Positions 46,135 to 56,095 of a DNA stretch of 64,000 nt are shown here, piece after piece. The translations under genes were made by a program, and so were the position numbers. The DNA comes from Bacteroidales bacterium (GTDB lineage Bacteria; Bacteroidota; Bacteroidia; Bacteroidales; Muribaculaceae): NCBI GenBank assembly GCA_019416285.1, contig DXXM01000010.1:1-64000 (forward strand). The letters are read 5' to 3'. The notes under the pieces were generated by a model that saw nothing but the letters and a program-made list of their open reading frames with translations, was not told the origin of the DNA and made no database searches. Within the stretch, counting starts at the first letter, position 1. Each line of letters opens with the position of its first letter.

Positions 46135-47076
46135 TCAGATAATCAGCTTGCCGTTTTCGATGGGCAGACGGTCGAGAGCTTCCTGAACCTTGCGACGCTC
46201 GGGTTCATTGAACTTGTGGAAGGGAGCGGCCACAAAGTCGTCCTTGATGACACCGAGGAGCGAGCAGGCACACTTGAGGCCCTTGAGGTAGCTGGAACCA
46301 TGCTGGCCTACGCTGTAAATCGAGGTGCTGATCTGCATGATGTACTGCTGGAGACGACGCACTTCGGCGAGATTGCCGGCTGCGGCGGCGTTATACATTG
46401 CAACGTAGAGCTCGGGGAACATGTTGGCGCCGCCGTTGATGCCGCCGTTGGCACCGAGAAGCACACACTCGCCTGTCACCTCTTCCGGACCCATGAGCAT
46501 AGAGAACTCGGGGCGCTGTTTACGCATGAGATACATCACAGACTGGAAGTAGGGAATGTTGGCGGAGCTATCCTTGAAGCCCACAACCTTCTCGTTTTCG
46601 GCGATGCGGCAGATAGTGGCCGGCGAGAAGTTGACCTTAACATGGCTCGGCATGTTGTAGAGGAAGAGCGGGAGGGGAAGCTGCGGAATCATATCCTCGT
46701 AGAACTCGGCGAGCTCAGGCTGGCCGGTTGCGAAATAGTAGGGAGCGGCGCTGACTACTGCCGACGCACCGCAGTCGGCTGCTTCTTTAGCGAGATTGAC
46801 ACTCTCGACAATCGAAGTATCGGTAACGCAGACAAGCACCGGAAGGCGTCCGGCGTTGATGCGGCAGGTTTCAACAATCATCTGCTTGCGGAGACGGTAG
46901 CTGAGGCTCTGCTCCTCACCGGTGGTTCCGAGAATAAAGAGACCGTGGACACCTCCGGCTATAAGATGCTCGATAAGATTCTCAAGGCTTTCGACATCAA
47001 GAGTGTCGTTGCCGAGAAGAGGTGTCACAAGAGGAGGGATGATACCGCTAAGCGGTGATTTAAAATCATTGTTCAT
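46135..47076 (-). CDS. DapA/NanA-family Schiff-base lyase
   Basis: Class I aldolase of the dihydrodipicolinate synthase superfamily. GTTGE near residue 50 is the carboxylate-binding loop, Tyr in FLYNMPSH and the Schiff-base Lys in VGFKDSSAN are present. The 313-residue length is normal. The genome position is between two sodium symporters in an operon with GH141, GH31 and the corrinoid fusion, so a catabolic aldolase (2-keto-3-deoxy sugar acid or sialic acid lyase) is more likely than lysine biosynthesis. A DapA-family member also occurs in the Campylobacter jejuni fucose locus, which supports a fuconate role. Confidence 0.88.
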   Translation of the reverse strand: MNNDFKSPLSGIIPPLVTPLLGNDTLDVESLENLIEHLIAGGVHGLFILGTTGEEQSLSYRLRKQMIVETCRINAGRLPVLVCVTDTSIVESVNLAKEAADCGASAVVSAAPYYFATGQPELAEFYEDMIPQLPLPLFLYNMPSHVKVNFSPATICRIAENEKVVGFKDSSANIPYFQSVMYLMRKQRPEFSMLMGPEEVTGECVLLGANGGINGGANMFPELYVAMYNAAAAGNLAEVRRLQQYIMQISTSIYSVGQHGSSYLKGLKCACSLLGVIKDDFVAAPFHKFNEPERRKVQEALDRLPIENGKLII

Positions 47077-47144
47077 AGCTTTTGACTGGTAATTAAAGTA
47101 TGATTATTGTAGACTGTGTAAATTTAATGATTCTCCATTATTCA

Positions 47145-48749
47145 TCAGTGTCCGTTGAAAAACACATAGAGGCTCACCATGACTATCGCAAGCATAATCC
47201 ATGCCATCTGCACGCTGAGCGACATGCGGTTTTTGATGACAGCCATCGGGCGACGCTCTGTTACGGTTTTGTCAGTATAGCTGATAGCCACCATACTGAT
47301 TATGAGAACCATGAAAATGAGGAACGAGAGCATCATGAAATGGATATGATGTGTGGCGTTGGGGATGACCCACAGGTAGAGGATGCCGCAGCCGATACTG
47401 AAAATGGTACCGAAAGTGAGGATGATGTTGGCCGCAAGCGTGGTGCAGCGTTTCCAGAACACTCCCATCACGAACACAGCGGCCATAGGCGGAGCGATGA
47501 AGCTCAGGACGGACTGGAACACGTTGAAGAGGTCCATCCCCTTGATATTGTCGACCGCAACTGTGATAACGATTGAGACGAGAGCACCGACTATGGTGAC
47601 GATATGGCCGGTACGCACAATCTCTTTCGGAGTGGCGTTGGCGTTGATGTTCTTGACATAGATATCCATAGTGAACACGGTGCTGAGGGCGTTGAGCGCC
47701 GAACCGATTGTGCTGATGAGGGCTGCGGTGAGCACTGCTATCACCAGACCTACCATGCCGACAGGAAAGAGACTCGACACGAGAGTCATGTAGGCGTTGT
47801 CGGGCTCAATCAGTCTGTCGCCGAAGAAACCGGTTTTCCACAGAGCGAAGCAGACCACGCCGGGGATTATGTAAATCGCCACGTCGAGAATCTTGAGCCA
47901 GCCGGTGAAGTTGGCGCCTTTCTGACCTTCGTTGAGGTCGCGGGCGGCAAGAACCGGCTGCACCATCGACTGGTCGGTACACCAAAACCACAGGCCCGAG
48001 ATTGGGTAACCGAGCAGAATCGGGAGCCAGGGGAATTCCTTGTGGTCGTTGGGCTGAAAGAGGTTCCAGTAGTGCGACGGCACGATGTCCGGGTCAGCGA
48101 GTGTGGATATGCCGCCGACTACGGAGTGGCCTCCGAGATGCCATATACCTACTATTGTCAGGGTGGCTGACACGAGAATCAGCAGCACCATCTGATAGAC
48201 ATTCGTATAGGCTATCGCTTTCAGACCGCCGATGATGGTGAAGAAGGCCGAGATTGCAAGCAATATGAAGGCCGACAGCCACATCGGTATGCCGAAAACC
48301 TGACGGATGATGATGCCTCCGGCAAAGAGTGTCAGCGCAAGCCAGGAGATGAGCACCGTGACGATGGTGTACCAGGCGAGCATGTTGCGTGTCGACTCTC
48401 CGAAACGCTTGCCCATGAACTCGGGCAGAGTGGTGATTTTCTCTCCGAGATAGCGCGGAGCAAACACGAAAGCGAGCAGCGCGATAAACACAAAGGCATA
48501 CCACGCATAGTTGCCCGACACGATACCGGCGGCAAAACCGGCGCTCGCCGATGCTATGAGCATCGACGGACCGACATTGGTTCCCCACATGGAGAAACCG
48601 ATATGATGCCACCTCAGAGAGTTGCCTGCAAGAAATTTGTGGCCTCCTTTCTTGCTCTTGGAACTGGCCCAGAGGCCGATGGCCAGCAGGATTACAAAGT
48701 AGGATATCAGCACCACCCAGTCCATCGGCCGCATTGATAAGTCATTCAT
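47145..48749 (-). CDS. Sodium:solute symporter (SSS family) 2, SGLT-like
   Basis: A 534-residue inner-membrane sodium/sugar-type symporter. It has SSS features such as the segment WHHIGFSMWGTNVGPSMLI and WFWCTDQSMVQPVLAARD, the latter typical of sugar-transporting SGLT relatives. It lies 62 bp after the corrinoid fusion gene and 68 bp before the DapA-family gene, within a presumed operon. Since GH31 in this operon has no signal peptide, this transporter may import the oligosaccharide or methyl sugar that GH31 and the methyltransferase use inside the cell. Substrate is inference. Confidence 0.88.
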   Translation of the reverse strand: MNDLSMRPMDWVVLISYFVILLAIGLWASSKSKKGGHKFLAGNSLRWHHIGFSMWGTNVGPSMLIASASAGFAAGIVSGNYAWYAFVFIALLAFVFAPRYLGEKITTLPEFMGKRFGESTRNMLAWYTIVTVLISWLALTLFAGGIIIRQVFGIPMWLSAFILLAISAFFTIIGGLKAIAYTNVYQMVLLILVSATLTIVGIWHLGGHSVVGGISTLADPDIVPSHYWNLFQPNDHKEFPWLPILLGYPISGLWFWCTDQSMVQPVLAARDLNEGQKGANFTGWLKILDVAIYIIPGVVCFALWKTGFFGDRLIEPDNAYMTLVSSLFPVGMVGLVIAVLTAALISTIGSALNALSTVFTMDIYVKNINANATPKEIVRTGHIVTIVGALVSIVITVAVDNIKGMDLFNVFQSVLSFIAPPMAAVFVMGVFWKRCTTLAANIILTFGTIFSIGCGILYLWVIPNATHHIHFMMLSFLIFMVLIISMVAISYTDKTVTERRPMAVIKNRMSLSVQMAWIMLAIVMVSLYVFFNGH

Positions 48750-48811
48750 GTCTTGAATAGGGTTTAGATTTTCAGGTAAGTATTATATTGATTGTCAACT
48801 AAATTCCAGAT

Positions 48812-51800
48812 TCACGCTCCCATGAGGCGGCGGGCGAGAGCCACGGCGGTGTTGGCGTTGTCGCTGTAGCCGTCGGCACCGATTTCGTCAGCGAAATGCT
48901 GGGTGACGGGAGCGCCGCCCACCATGACCTTGACCTTGTCGCGGAGTCCTGCGGCTTCAAGAGCGTCAATTACGTCCTTCATATATGTCATCGTTGTGGT
49001 CAGCAGGGCGCTCATGCAGAGAATATCGGCTCCGCTCTTGCGCACTTCCTCCACAAAGGTCTCGGAAGGCACGTCGATACCGACGTTTATCACCTCAAAG
49101 CCGCATCCTTCGAGCATGGAGGCCACGAGGTTCTTGCCGATGTCGTGGAGGTCGCCTTTGACGGTGCCTATCACCACCTTGCCGAGTGTGGTCGATGCGG
49201 AACCGGCCAGCATAGGCTTCAGAAGCTCGAGAGCCGACTTCATGGCTCGTCCGGCCATGAGAAGCTGGGGCACGAAGGCCTTGCCGTCCTGGAAACGCTG
49301 ACCGACCTCGCCCATGGCGCGTATCATCTGTCCGTTGATGATGTCCTGCGGGGCCATGCCTGTGTCGATAGCCTTACGGGTGGCATCGGCCGCATCGTCG
49401 GCCTTGCCTCCGAGGATAGCCTCGAAGATGGCGTCGGGGTTCGCATCGGCTGCGGGAGCGGCCTCATCCTTAACCAAGGGAGGACAGCAGTCACATTCGA
49501 CACCGTGGATTATCGGTTTTCTGAACTGAGTGGCCTTGGATTCCGGCTTATCGGATGTCTCGGAGGCGGTTTCAGCTACCACCGCCGAAGCAGCTCCGGG
49601 ACGGTGAGGTGAAATCCAAAGTCCTGTGACGGGCTCGCAGATTCGGGCGAGTTTGGCAATATGAGCGTCGGTAGTGCCGCAGCATCCGCCAACGATATTG
49701 ACCACATGTCCGTCAAGCAGAGGCCACATGTCGGCCTGAAACTTTTCGGGCGAGAGGCTATAGCGTCCCTGCCCGTCGGGGAAACCGGCGTTGGGATAAG
49801 CGCTGATGCGATAGGGGAATTTCTCGCCGAGACGGGCCAGGAGCGGAGTCATGGCCTTGATGTCTGACACGCAGTTGATGCCTATCGAGAGAACCGGACA
49901 TTCGGGGAGCGAGGATATGAACTCTTCAATCCGCTGGCCGAGCATATTGTGGCCGTCGGGAGTGCTCACGTTGAAACTGAGCATTATCGGGAGGGTCTTT
50001 CCGGCCTTCCGCATGGCCTCGCACGCCGCACTGACAGCGGCCTCAGCGTTCTTGACATCAAAAATAGTCTCGATAAGAATAGCGTCGACACCGCCTTCGA
50101 TGAGTGCGGCGGCCTGCTCCTCGTATGCACGCAGAAGCAGTTCATAGCTGAATGTGGCCCATCCGGGCTGCACACTTCCTGCGGCAATCGAACATGTCTT
50201 GCTCGTCGGGCCCATCGAACCGGCCACGAAACGGGGTTTGTCGGGTGTCTTGCGTGTGTATTCGTCAGCGAGTTCGCGGGCAATCCTGCACGCCGCAAGG
50301 TTTATCTCCCGGCAGTGGTTTTCAAGGCGGAAATCGGCCATCGAAATGCGCTGCGCGTTGAAGGTATCGGTCGAGATGATGTCGGCTCCGGCATCGAGAT
50401 ATTTTCTGTGAATCTCGCGGATGACATCGGGACGGGTCACCGACAGCAGGTCATTGTTGCCTCGGAGCTCACAGTCATGTCCGGCAAACTTCTCGCCACG
50501 AAAATCATTCTCGGTGAGTTTATATGCCTGAATCATGGTGCCCATCGCTCCGTCGAGCACAAGAACATGGCGGTCAAGAGCCCTGACAAGGGGCGAAGTC
50601 TCATCCAGGGCGAGCGCTGATGCGGCGCCTGCTTCGGTGACAGCCTGCGCCTCCACCTTTTCTATTATGCGGGCCACTTCCGCATCCGCATCGAAAGCGG
50701 AATCGGATGTGAGCTTCACTACATCGCTCTCCTCGCGCGGAGCGGCGGGACGGTAGCGGTATTCCTCGACAATCTTCATAGCCTGCTCCACCTCATCCTC
50801 GTTGTGGAAGTCCATTTCAAGGTGTACGCCGTTGCCGCCGATATTGTCGAGAAGCGGGCGCAGCTCGTCGAGAGTGACCCAGCAGGCCATGATGCTCTTG
50901 CCGCCCTCAAGGATTCGGCGGTAGAGGTCGTACCACTTTGGCGAACCGCCCTGAGGCTCGCCGACGCCGGGAGTCCACTGGATTGCGTTGAGTTCCTTGA
51001 TTTCGAGAAGAGCCGGAAGATGGTGAAGCGCGCCCACACCGTCGAGGTGATAGAGCGTGTAGTCGATTTTCTGACACTGCTCGCGGATGAAGGGCTGCAC
51101 GAAGCGGCGGTAGTCTTCCACGCTTATCATGGTGGAGATGTCGCTCTGCAGTTTCGACATTCTGCCGGGAGCCCATGAGGAAAAATAGCAGAAAGCCATC
51201 TCGTCACCCTCGCGGATTATGTCGTAGAGTTCGTCATATACACGGAAATAGATTTCATTTATCTGCTTCATCTGCCGCTCGAGGACTTCGGGCTGCATGA
51301 CGGTGTCGAGAAGCACCTTGTCGGTACCCTTGATTGCGGCGAGAACGTCAAGACCTTCCATCAGGTCAGGCATACCCACGAAATAGTGGCCCTGGGCCTT
51401 TTCCTTGCAGGCTTTCAGAAGCTCTTTGTGGAGGAGCCAGTTGGGATGGTTCTCGTCAAACTTTATATCGTCCGTGTAATTCGGGTCGGGATGAATCCAG
51501 ATTGTGTCCTCTCCCCCCTCGAACACACCGCCGAGGATAGCGGCGAGCGAGCCCGGACCGAGCTGAGTATTGGCCACGGGGAGCATGTCGGCCTTGAGGG
51601 AGCTGTGGGCCACATACCAGTCAAGGTACTCGGCGCGCCACTTCGGGTCAAACCATTTCTGGTCAAGATTTTTCGGAGCCCCGGGAGCCGGGATGTCGGC
51701 ATGGGGGGTGACTCCGTTCTGAAAGTGTTCCCACATGTTGAGGACAATCCCCTTGTGGTTCCACCAGTCTATATAGTGCTGTTTGGTTTCTTCAAAGTTC

Positions 51801-51820
51801 TGTTTCCAGGTATTCATCAT
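48812..51820 (-). CDS. Trifunctional corrinoid methyltransferase fusion (UROD/MtaA-like + homocysteine S-methyltransferase + B12-binding)
   Basis: A 1002-residue cytoplasmic protein of three modules. Residues about 1-360 are a uroporphyrinogen-decarboxylase/MtaA-type barrel; the site YHLDG (257-261) keeps His258 but lacks the HxC cysteine of zinc methyltransferases. Residues about 409-735 are a MetH-type homocysteine methyltransferase with zinc thiolates C650 (GINC) and C713-C714 (GGCCGTT). A linker with GVECDCC (773-779) leads to the B12 cap (about 795-875) and Rossmann domain with DLHDIG (890-895; cobalt-ligand His892). The MetH pterin and reactivation domains are missing. GH31 lies 15 bp upstream. 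Inferred role: take methyl from a substrate to cobalt and then to homocysteine, giving methionine. Confidence 0.88.
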   Translation of the reverse strand: MMNTWKQNFEETKQHYIDWWNHKGIVLNMWEHFQNGVTPHADIPAPGAPKNLDQKWFDPKWRAEYLDWYVAHSSLKADMLPVANTQLGPGSLAAILGGVFEGGEDTIWIHPDPNYTDDIKFDENHPNWLLHKELLKACKEKAQGHYFVGMPDLMEGLDVLAAIKGTDKVLLDTVMQPEVLERQMKQINEIYFRVYDELYDIIREGDEMAFCYFSSWAPGRMSKLQSDISTMISVEDYRRFVQPFIREQCQKIDYTLYHLDGVGALHHLPALLEIKELNAIQWTPGVGEPQGGSPKWYDLYRRILEGGKSIMACWVTLDELRPLLDNIGGNGVHLEMDFHNEDEVEQAMKIVEEYRYRPAAPREESDVVKLTSDSAFDADAEVARIIEKVEAQAVTEAGAASALALDETSPLVRALDRHVLVLDGAMGTMIQAYKLTENDFRGEKFAGHDCELRGNNDLLSVTRPDVIREIHRKYLDAGADIISTDTFNAQRISMADFRLENHCREINLAACRIARELADEYTRKTPDKPRFVAGSMGPTSKTCSIAAGSVQPGWATFSYELLLRAYEEQAAALIEGGVDAILIETIFDVKNAEAAVSAACEAMRKAGKTLPIMLSFNVSTPDGHNMLGQRIEEFISSLPECPVLSIGINCVSDIKAMTPLLARLGEKFPYRISAYPNAGFPDGQGRYSLSPEKFQADMWPLLDGHVVNIVGGCCGTTDAHIAKLARICEPVTGLWISPHRPGAASAVVAETASETSDKPESKATQFRKPIIHGVECDCCPPLVKDEAAPAADANPDAIFEAILGGKADDAADATRKAIDTGMAPQDIINGQMIRAMGEVGQRFQDGKAFVPQLLMAGRAMKSALELLKPMLAGSASTTLGKVVIGTVKGDLHDIGKNLVASMLEGCGFEVINVGIDVPSETFVEEVRKSGADILCMSALLTTTMTYMKDVIDALEAAGLRDKVKVMVGGAPVTQHFADEIGADGYSDNANTAVALARRLMGA

Positions 51821-51835
51821 GATAAGCGGAAACTA

Positions 51836-54097
51836 TTATTCGTTAAACAATTTTTCTGACCAGATGCCGCGGAAGCTATCGTCGACGGTGATTGCCACGG
51901 TTTTCGACATATCCATATCGTCGGTGCAGTCCACGGTGTCGGGATAGAAGGGGATGACACTGCCGTATTTGACATAGACGGGCATGTTCTCGAGAGCGAC
52001 TTCCACGTTTTTGAGCCAGCGTCCGCCCTCAATGACCTCGCCGGTAAAGAAATCAACCCAGCGGCCTTCGGGAAGGTAGATGTCGCGGCGGTTTTCAGAG
52101 TTCATCACCGGAGCCACGAGGAAGGAATCACCGAAATAATACTGGTCGTCGATGTGACGGCAGGTGCGGTCGTCGGGATTCTGGAATATCATTGCCTGGA
52201 CGAGAGTCGAACCGCTCACGGTGGCCTTCTCGCTCTCCGCCACGATATAGGGTATCAGTCCGTAGCGCAGTTTCCACCATTTCTTCACCAGCGGAGCGAT
52301 TGCGGGATAGTGCCAGGGCTCACGCTTACTGGTGCCGTGGTAGCGGATGTGGGAGGAGAACACGCCGAACTGTGTCCAGCGCAGATACACGTCGTCGCGG
52401 ACCACTGAGTTCATGAAGTTGGGCAATGTATGGAATCCGGGGACGTCGTGACTCCAGAAAGCAAAGCCCGAGAGTCCGAAATGCAGGCCTCCTTTGAGCG
52501 AACCGGCAAGGCCGTCCCAAGAACTGCATGAGTCACCGCCCCAGTGGAGGGGATAGCGCTGACAACCGGCCCATGCCGCACGCGCCCACACGATACCGTC
52601 GCCGGTCACGTCCTTGGTGACCTCATAGGCGGCTTTCTGATAGAGAAGCGCATAGAGGTTGTTGAGAAGTTCAGGCTTCATGCCTTTATACACGGCGTCC
52701 ATGTGGATATTTTCGCCGAAATCGGTCTTGATGCACACCACTCCCATGTCGAGGAGATCCTTTAGGAGTCCCTTGTACCACTCGGTAGCGGCGGGATAGG
52801 TGAAGTCGATGGTTCCGGCATAGTCAAGAGCGGAGAAGTTGGAGCCTTCCGACGCCTGCTGCTTGGTCAGCGGTGCAATATAGTCGTTAGCGCGGGCCTC
52901 GTCAATCTGCTCGGCGTTCTCAGCCACATAGGGAAGCTGCCAGAGCGACACGCGGAAGCCCTTATCCTTGAGCCCGCGGATGAATCCTTCCGGATCAGGG
53001 AAGCGCTCGGGGTTGAATTTCCACTCGCAAAGCCAGTCAGTGCGGAACCAGCCGGTGTCGAGATGAATCACGTCGCAGGGATAGTGCTCGTCGCGCAGGC
53101 GGTCACAGATTCCGTTGACTTCGTCGGCGCTGAAATATGTCATGCGGCTCATCCACACACCGAAGCTCCACAGCGGAGGCATCGAGGGATAGCCGGTCAG
53201 GTCACGGTAGCCGCGGATGATTTCCTCGATGCTGTCGCCGCCGATGACGAAGGCATCCACAAGCGCCTGGTCGCTCATGAACTGAACCGACCGGGTGGAG
53301 TGGCCGGCAAGCGAGAGCTTGCACCACGAGGTTGTGTGGTAGAATGTGCCGTACATGCGACTCGACACATAGAAAGGTATGTTTTTATAGGTACGGCGGT
53401 TGTTGACACCCTGTCCGTCCTGATTCTTCAAGAAGAAGGTCTGACCGCTGAGGTCCATCTTGGCGAAACGCTCGCCGGTGCCACCGAAACACTCGTCGTG
53501 TTCACACTCGAATGACAGAGTGGCGCGCTCACGCCGGCCGTCGAGCTTGCAGTAGGCAAGGGGAAGCGCGTCGTAGCGTGGAGGCGAGAAATGGTCGTAG
53601 GCGGCAAGGCGGATTTCGCGCTTTCCGTCAGGGAAAAGACGGAGGTCGAGAGTCTCCTGCGGGTCGGGAAGCAGGGTGCTCCAGCGGTCAAGCTCAGGCT
53701 CGCGCATATTAATTACAGCGCGGCGCACTCCGTCGGCAGTCGAAATCAGCCACTGCCCGTCGGCAAATTCAGCGTGAAGCGCCAGCTTGCCCACGCGCTC
53801 CGTAAGCATCAGCATCTCGGATTCGTCGGTCATAGTCTCCTCGCCGAAACCCATGAACACACGGGTAATTTTCGGGCCGTACTGACGGAGGATAAGCGTG
53901 TGGACTTCACGCGGGACGGCTTCGTCGGCCGCCATATCGTTAGCGAGCATCTGTTTCTGAAAAGGAACAGCGATATGTATGTCGCCGTCCTTCTCTTCGA
54001 CAGTGACGGGAGCGCATGCCTTCCAGAGTGACTCGTCTTTGCTCAGGTCTATATCAAAATCAAGAAAATCGAACAGATGATAGTTAGTCGGTTTCAT
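51836..54097 (-). CDS. GH31 alpha-xylosidase-type glycosidase, cytoplasmic
   Basis: Retaining alpha-glycosidase of 753 residues with no signal peptide. The nucleophile D459 is in IKTDFGE, the form found in YicI/XylS-type alpha-xylosidases, and the acid/base D522 is in WGGDS. An N-terminal beta-sandwich and C-terminal beta domains are as in YicI. The gene starts 27 bp after GH141 stops and ends 15 bp before the corrinoid fusion, so the three are almost surely one transcript. alpha-xylosidase is most likely; alpha-glucosidase is not excluded. Confidence 0.9.
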   Translation of the reverse strand: MKPTNYHLFDFLDFDIDLSKDESLWKACAPVTVEEKDGDIHIAVPFQKQMLANDMAADEAVPREVHTLILRQYGPKITRVFMGFGEETMTDESEMLMLTERVGKLALHAEFADGQWLISTADGVRRAVINMREPELDRWSTLLPDPQETLDLRLFPDGKREIRLAAYDHFSPPRYDALPLAYCKLDGRRERATLSFECEHDECFGGTGERFAKMDLSGQTFFLKNQDGQGVNNRRTYKNIPFYVSSRMYGTFYHTTSWCKLSLAGHSTRSVQFMSDQALVDAFVIGGDSIEEIIRGYRDLTGYPSMPPLWSFGVWMSRMTYFSADEVNGICDRLRDEHYPCDVIHLDTGWFRTDWLCEWKFNPERFPDPEGFIRGLKDKGFRVSLWQLPYVAENAEQIDEARANDYIAPLTKQQASEGSNFSALDYAGTIDFTYPAATEWYKGLLKDLLDMGVVCIKTDFGENIHMDAVYKGMKPELLNNLYALLYQKAAYEVTKDVTGDGIVWARAAWAGCQRYPLHWGGDSCSSWDGLAGSLKGGLHFGLSGFAFWSHDVPGFHTLPNFMNSVVRDDVYLRWTQFGVFSSHIRYHGTSKREPWHYPAIAPLVKKWWKLRYGLIPYIVAESEKATVSGSTLVQAMIFQNPDDRTCRHIDDQYYFGDSFLVAPVMNSENRRDIYLPEGRWVDFFTGEVIEGGRWLKNVEVALENMPVYVKYGSVIPFYPDTVDCTDDMDMSKTVAITVDDSFRGIWSEKLFNE

Positions 54098-54124
54098 CAG
54101 TGATGATAGTTACAGTCGTGATGA

Positions 54125-55960
54125 TTATTTTTTATAGTTGATGTTGAGAATCGGGTTGATATGCGGCCCGTTGTCCCCCACCTTCAGCTGCGGGCCCGGA
54201 CGGTTGTAGCCGAACTCGGGGTCGGGACAATGGTTACCGTCGACGGTATAGCCGTCGGTCGCCTCGTCAAAATATATATAGAACGCGCGATGATTGGTCG
54301 CATAGGGGGCGTCGATGAGATTGTCGATGCGGTTGCCGGTAATGACCGAACCAGGCTGGTTGGAGAGAGTGTAGATGCCGCCGGCGTCATAGAGCTGTGC
54401 GGCGAAGTGATGCACGTGATTGCCAGTGATACGGTTGTTGCGCATACCGCTTTCAAGGGCGGTCCACCCCCACCCCACGCAGATGCCGGAGTAGTTGAGA
54501 TGCGAGACCTCGTTGTCGCTGATTGTGACGTCGCGCACATAACCTGCGCCGATGCCCACACAGCCCCAGTCCTCGTTGGTGGCGTCGCGGACCGTATTGC
54601 CGCTCACCGTGATGTGGTGACAGATGTCGGCGTCCACGGCCGGGATATAAGGCACATGTGTCTCGAATCCACCGTCGGGGAAAGCGCCCATCTGAATGGC
54701 CGTGCCGCCTATGTCCTCAAAGGTGCAGTCTGTCACCTTCGAATCGCGGGCAGCCGTGATATAGTCTAAGCCCGTGGCTCCGAGATGGCTGAAAGAACAG
54801 TTGTCGAAATCGATACCCGAGGCGTGACACACGGTCACGGCAGCTTCCGGACGCCCTATCCAGGCCTGATTCTCCAGCTCGGCCTTTTCGGGCAGGCCGG
54901 GGATATGGAGCTTGTAGGCGTCAAGCAGACGGAAACCGCCCTGAAGGGTCACATGACCCTCACGCGACGGGCGCGTCCATGCGGAGTGCTGAAATGAAAT
55001 GTTCTCGAAACGTATGCCCGACACATTGCGCTCGCGCGAACCGCTGACGGCGAGGACGGTCTCAAGCATCGGCACTACGGCCTCCGTCTCGTTCATCACC
55101 TCCCCTTCGCGGGGATAATAGTAGATCCGTCCCGAGGGGTAGTCCTGATACCATTCGCCCGGCTCGTCGAGGAGTTCAAGGGCGTTGGCGAAGAAATATG
55201 ATGAATTTCCTCTCTCGCCACCTATGACGGGCTGGGGCCAGGGATGGCTGAACTCAAGACGGCTTTCGGGGTCGTGGAAACGCACCACAGTATTACCGTT
55301 TCCGTCCGTGGTAAGACTTCGGACACGCAGTATCGCTATGGCCCAGCGCTGGTGGACATACATTTCCAGCTGTCGGGCCTTCGACAAGTCACATTCGGGT
55401 GTCGGGACGGTGATGGTGCAATCGTCGGCGTTGAAATCGACCATTCTCTCCATTACACCGGGAGCGAACTGCGATGCGCGCTGCGCCTTGCGGCCTCCCA
55501 CATAGAGCTGACGGCTCTCCACCATGCGGTTGCCGTTCATCGGAGCCTCGGCCACCCATATCTTATCGCGCAGAGCGGGAGCTACGCGCGGGTCATCGCA
55601 GCCACGGGTCCATCCGGTCACACCGACACCGCCGCTGATGACAGCCTCGGCGCCATCGGCCGCGCAGATGATTGTCCGGGATTGCGGGGTGGCGCTGTCC
55701 TCGGGACGCAAAAACAAAGGCTCACTCTGGCGGTAGACTCCGCCCTCCATAATGATGCGGATATCCTCGTTAGCCTCGGGCGCTTTCAGGCGACGCCATT
55801 CGCGGGCACGCTTGAGTGCCTCGGCCACCGTAAGCACAGGAGCTTCCCGGGTGCCGGCACATTTGTCGTCACCCTTCGAGGCCGAAACATATATATTTCC
55901 GGTATATGAATTGATTCCCGACGCAAGCACTATAGCGACGAGCACTGTTAAAAATCTCAT
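54125..55960 (-). CDS. Secreted right-handed beta-helix glycosidase, GH141-like
   Basis: A 611-residue exported protein (signal peptide MRFLTVLVAIVLASG). The start at 55960 is preferred because 23 extra upstream codons would precede the signal peptide and overlap the promoter region. The mature N-terminus YVSASKGDDKCAGTREAP is the start typical of GH141 and related beta-helix enzymes, and NxI/GNxV-type coils (SGNTVRD, ISDNEVSHLN, ITGNHVHHFA) run through it. GH141 founders include an alpha-L-fucosidase acting on rhamnogalacturonan II and a xylanase. First gene of the leftward operon, divergent from the MtaA-like gene. Confidence 0.78.
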   Translation of the reverse strand: MRFLTVLVAIVLASGINSYTGNIYVSASKGDDKCAGTREAPVLTVAEALKRAREWRRLKAPEANEDIRIIMEGGVYRQSEPLFLRPEDSATPQSRTIICAADGAEAVISGGVGVTGWTRGCDDPRVAPALRDKIWVAEAPMNGNRMVESRQLYVGGRKAQRASQFAPGVMERMVDFNADDCTITVPTPECDLSKARQLEMYVHQRWAIAILRVRSLTTDGNGNTVVRFHDPESRLEFSHPWPQPVIGGERGNSSYFFANALELLDEPGEWYQDYPSGRIYYYPREGEVMNETEAVVPMLETVLAVSGSRERNVSGIRFENISFQHSAWTRPSREGHVTLQGGFRLLDAYKLHIPGLPEKAELENQAWIGRPEAAVTVCHASGIDFDNCSFSHLGATGLDYITAARDSKVTDCTFEDIGGTAIQMGAFPDGGFETHVPYIPAVDADICHHITVSGNTVRDATNEDWGCVGIGAGYVRDVTISDNEVSHLNYSGICVGWGWTALESGMRNNRITGNHVHHFAAQLYDAGGIYTLSNQPGSVITGNRIDNLIDAPYATNHRAFYIYFDEATDGYTVDGNHCPDPEFGYNRPGPQLKVGDNGPHINPILNINYKK

Positions 55961-56026
55961 GGTATTTCGTTTAGCTCGAAAACGATATTTTGAATAACAC
56001 TGATGATAATGTGAGATAATGTATGA

Positions 56027-56034
56027 CAAAAGTA
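56027..56034 (-). promoter_or_regulatory. -7 box for the GH141-GH31-corrinoid operon
   Basis: On the minus strand TACTTTTG matches TAnnTTTG, about 66 nt before the ATG at 55960. The -33 region is degenerate. Confidence 0.45.
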
Positions 56035-56087
56035 CAAATTCTTAATGAAATTGAAAAATTTTTATATAGAATTAAGCTGAAAAGGAG

Positions 56088-56095
56088 TATATTTG
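56088..56095 (+). promoter_or_regulatory. -7 box for the MtaA-like/activase genes
   Basis: TATATTTG matches TAnnTTTG, 47 nt before the ATG at 56143. It lies about 55 bp from the divergent minus-strand box, so one regulator could serve both directions. Confidence 0.5.

Noticed and set aside
46135..47076. Biosynthetic dihydrodipicolinate synthase (DapA)
   Set aside because: It lies between two sodium symporters in a catabolic operon; the fold and Schiff-base Lys are shared by catabolic lyases, so the biosynthetic name is not justified.
48812..51820. Annotation as ordinary methionine synthase MetH
   Set aside because: The pterin (methyltetrahydrofolate) and activation domains are absent and a UROD-type barrel is present at the N-terminus.
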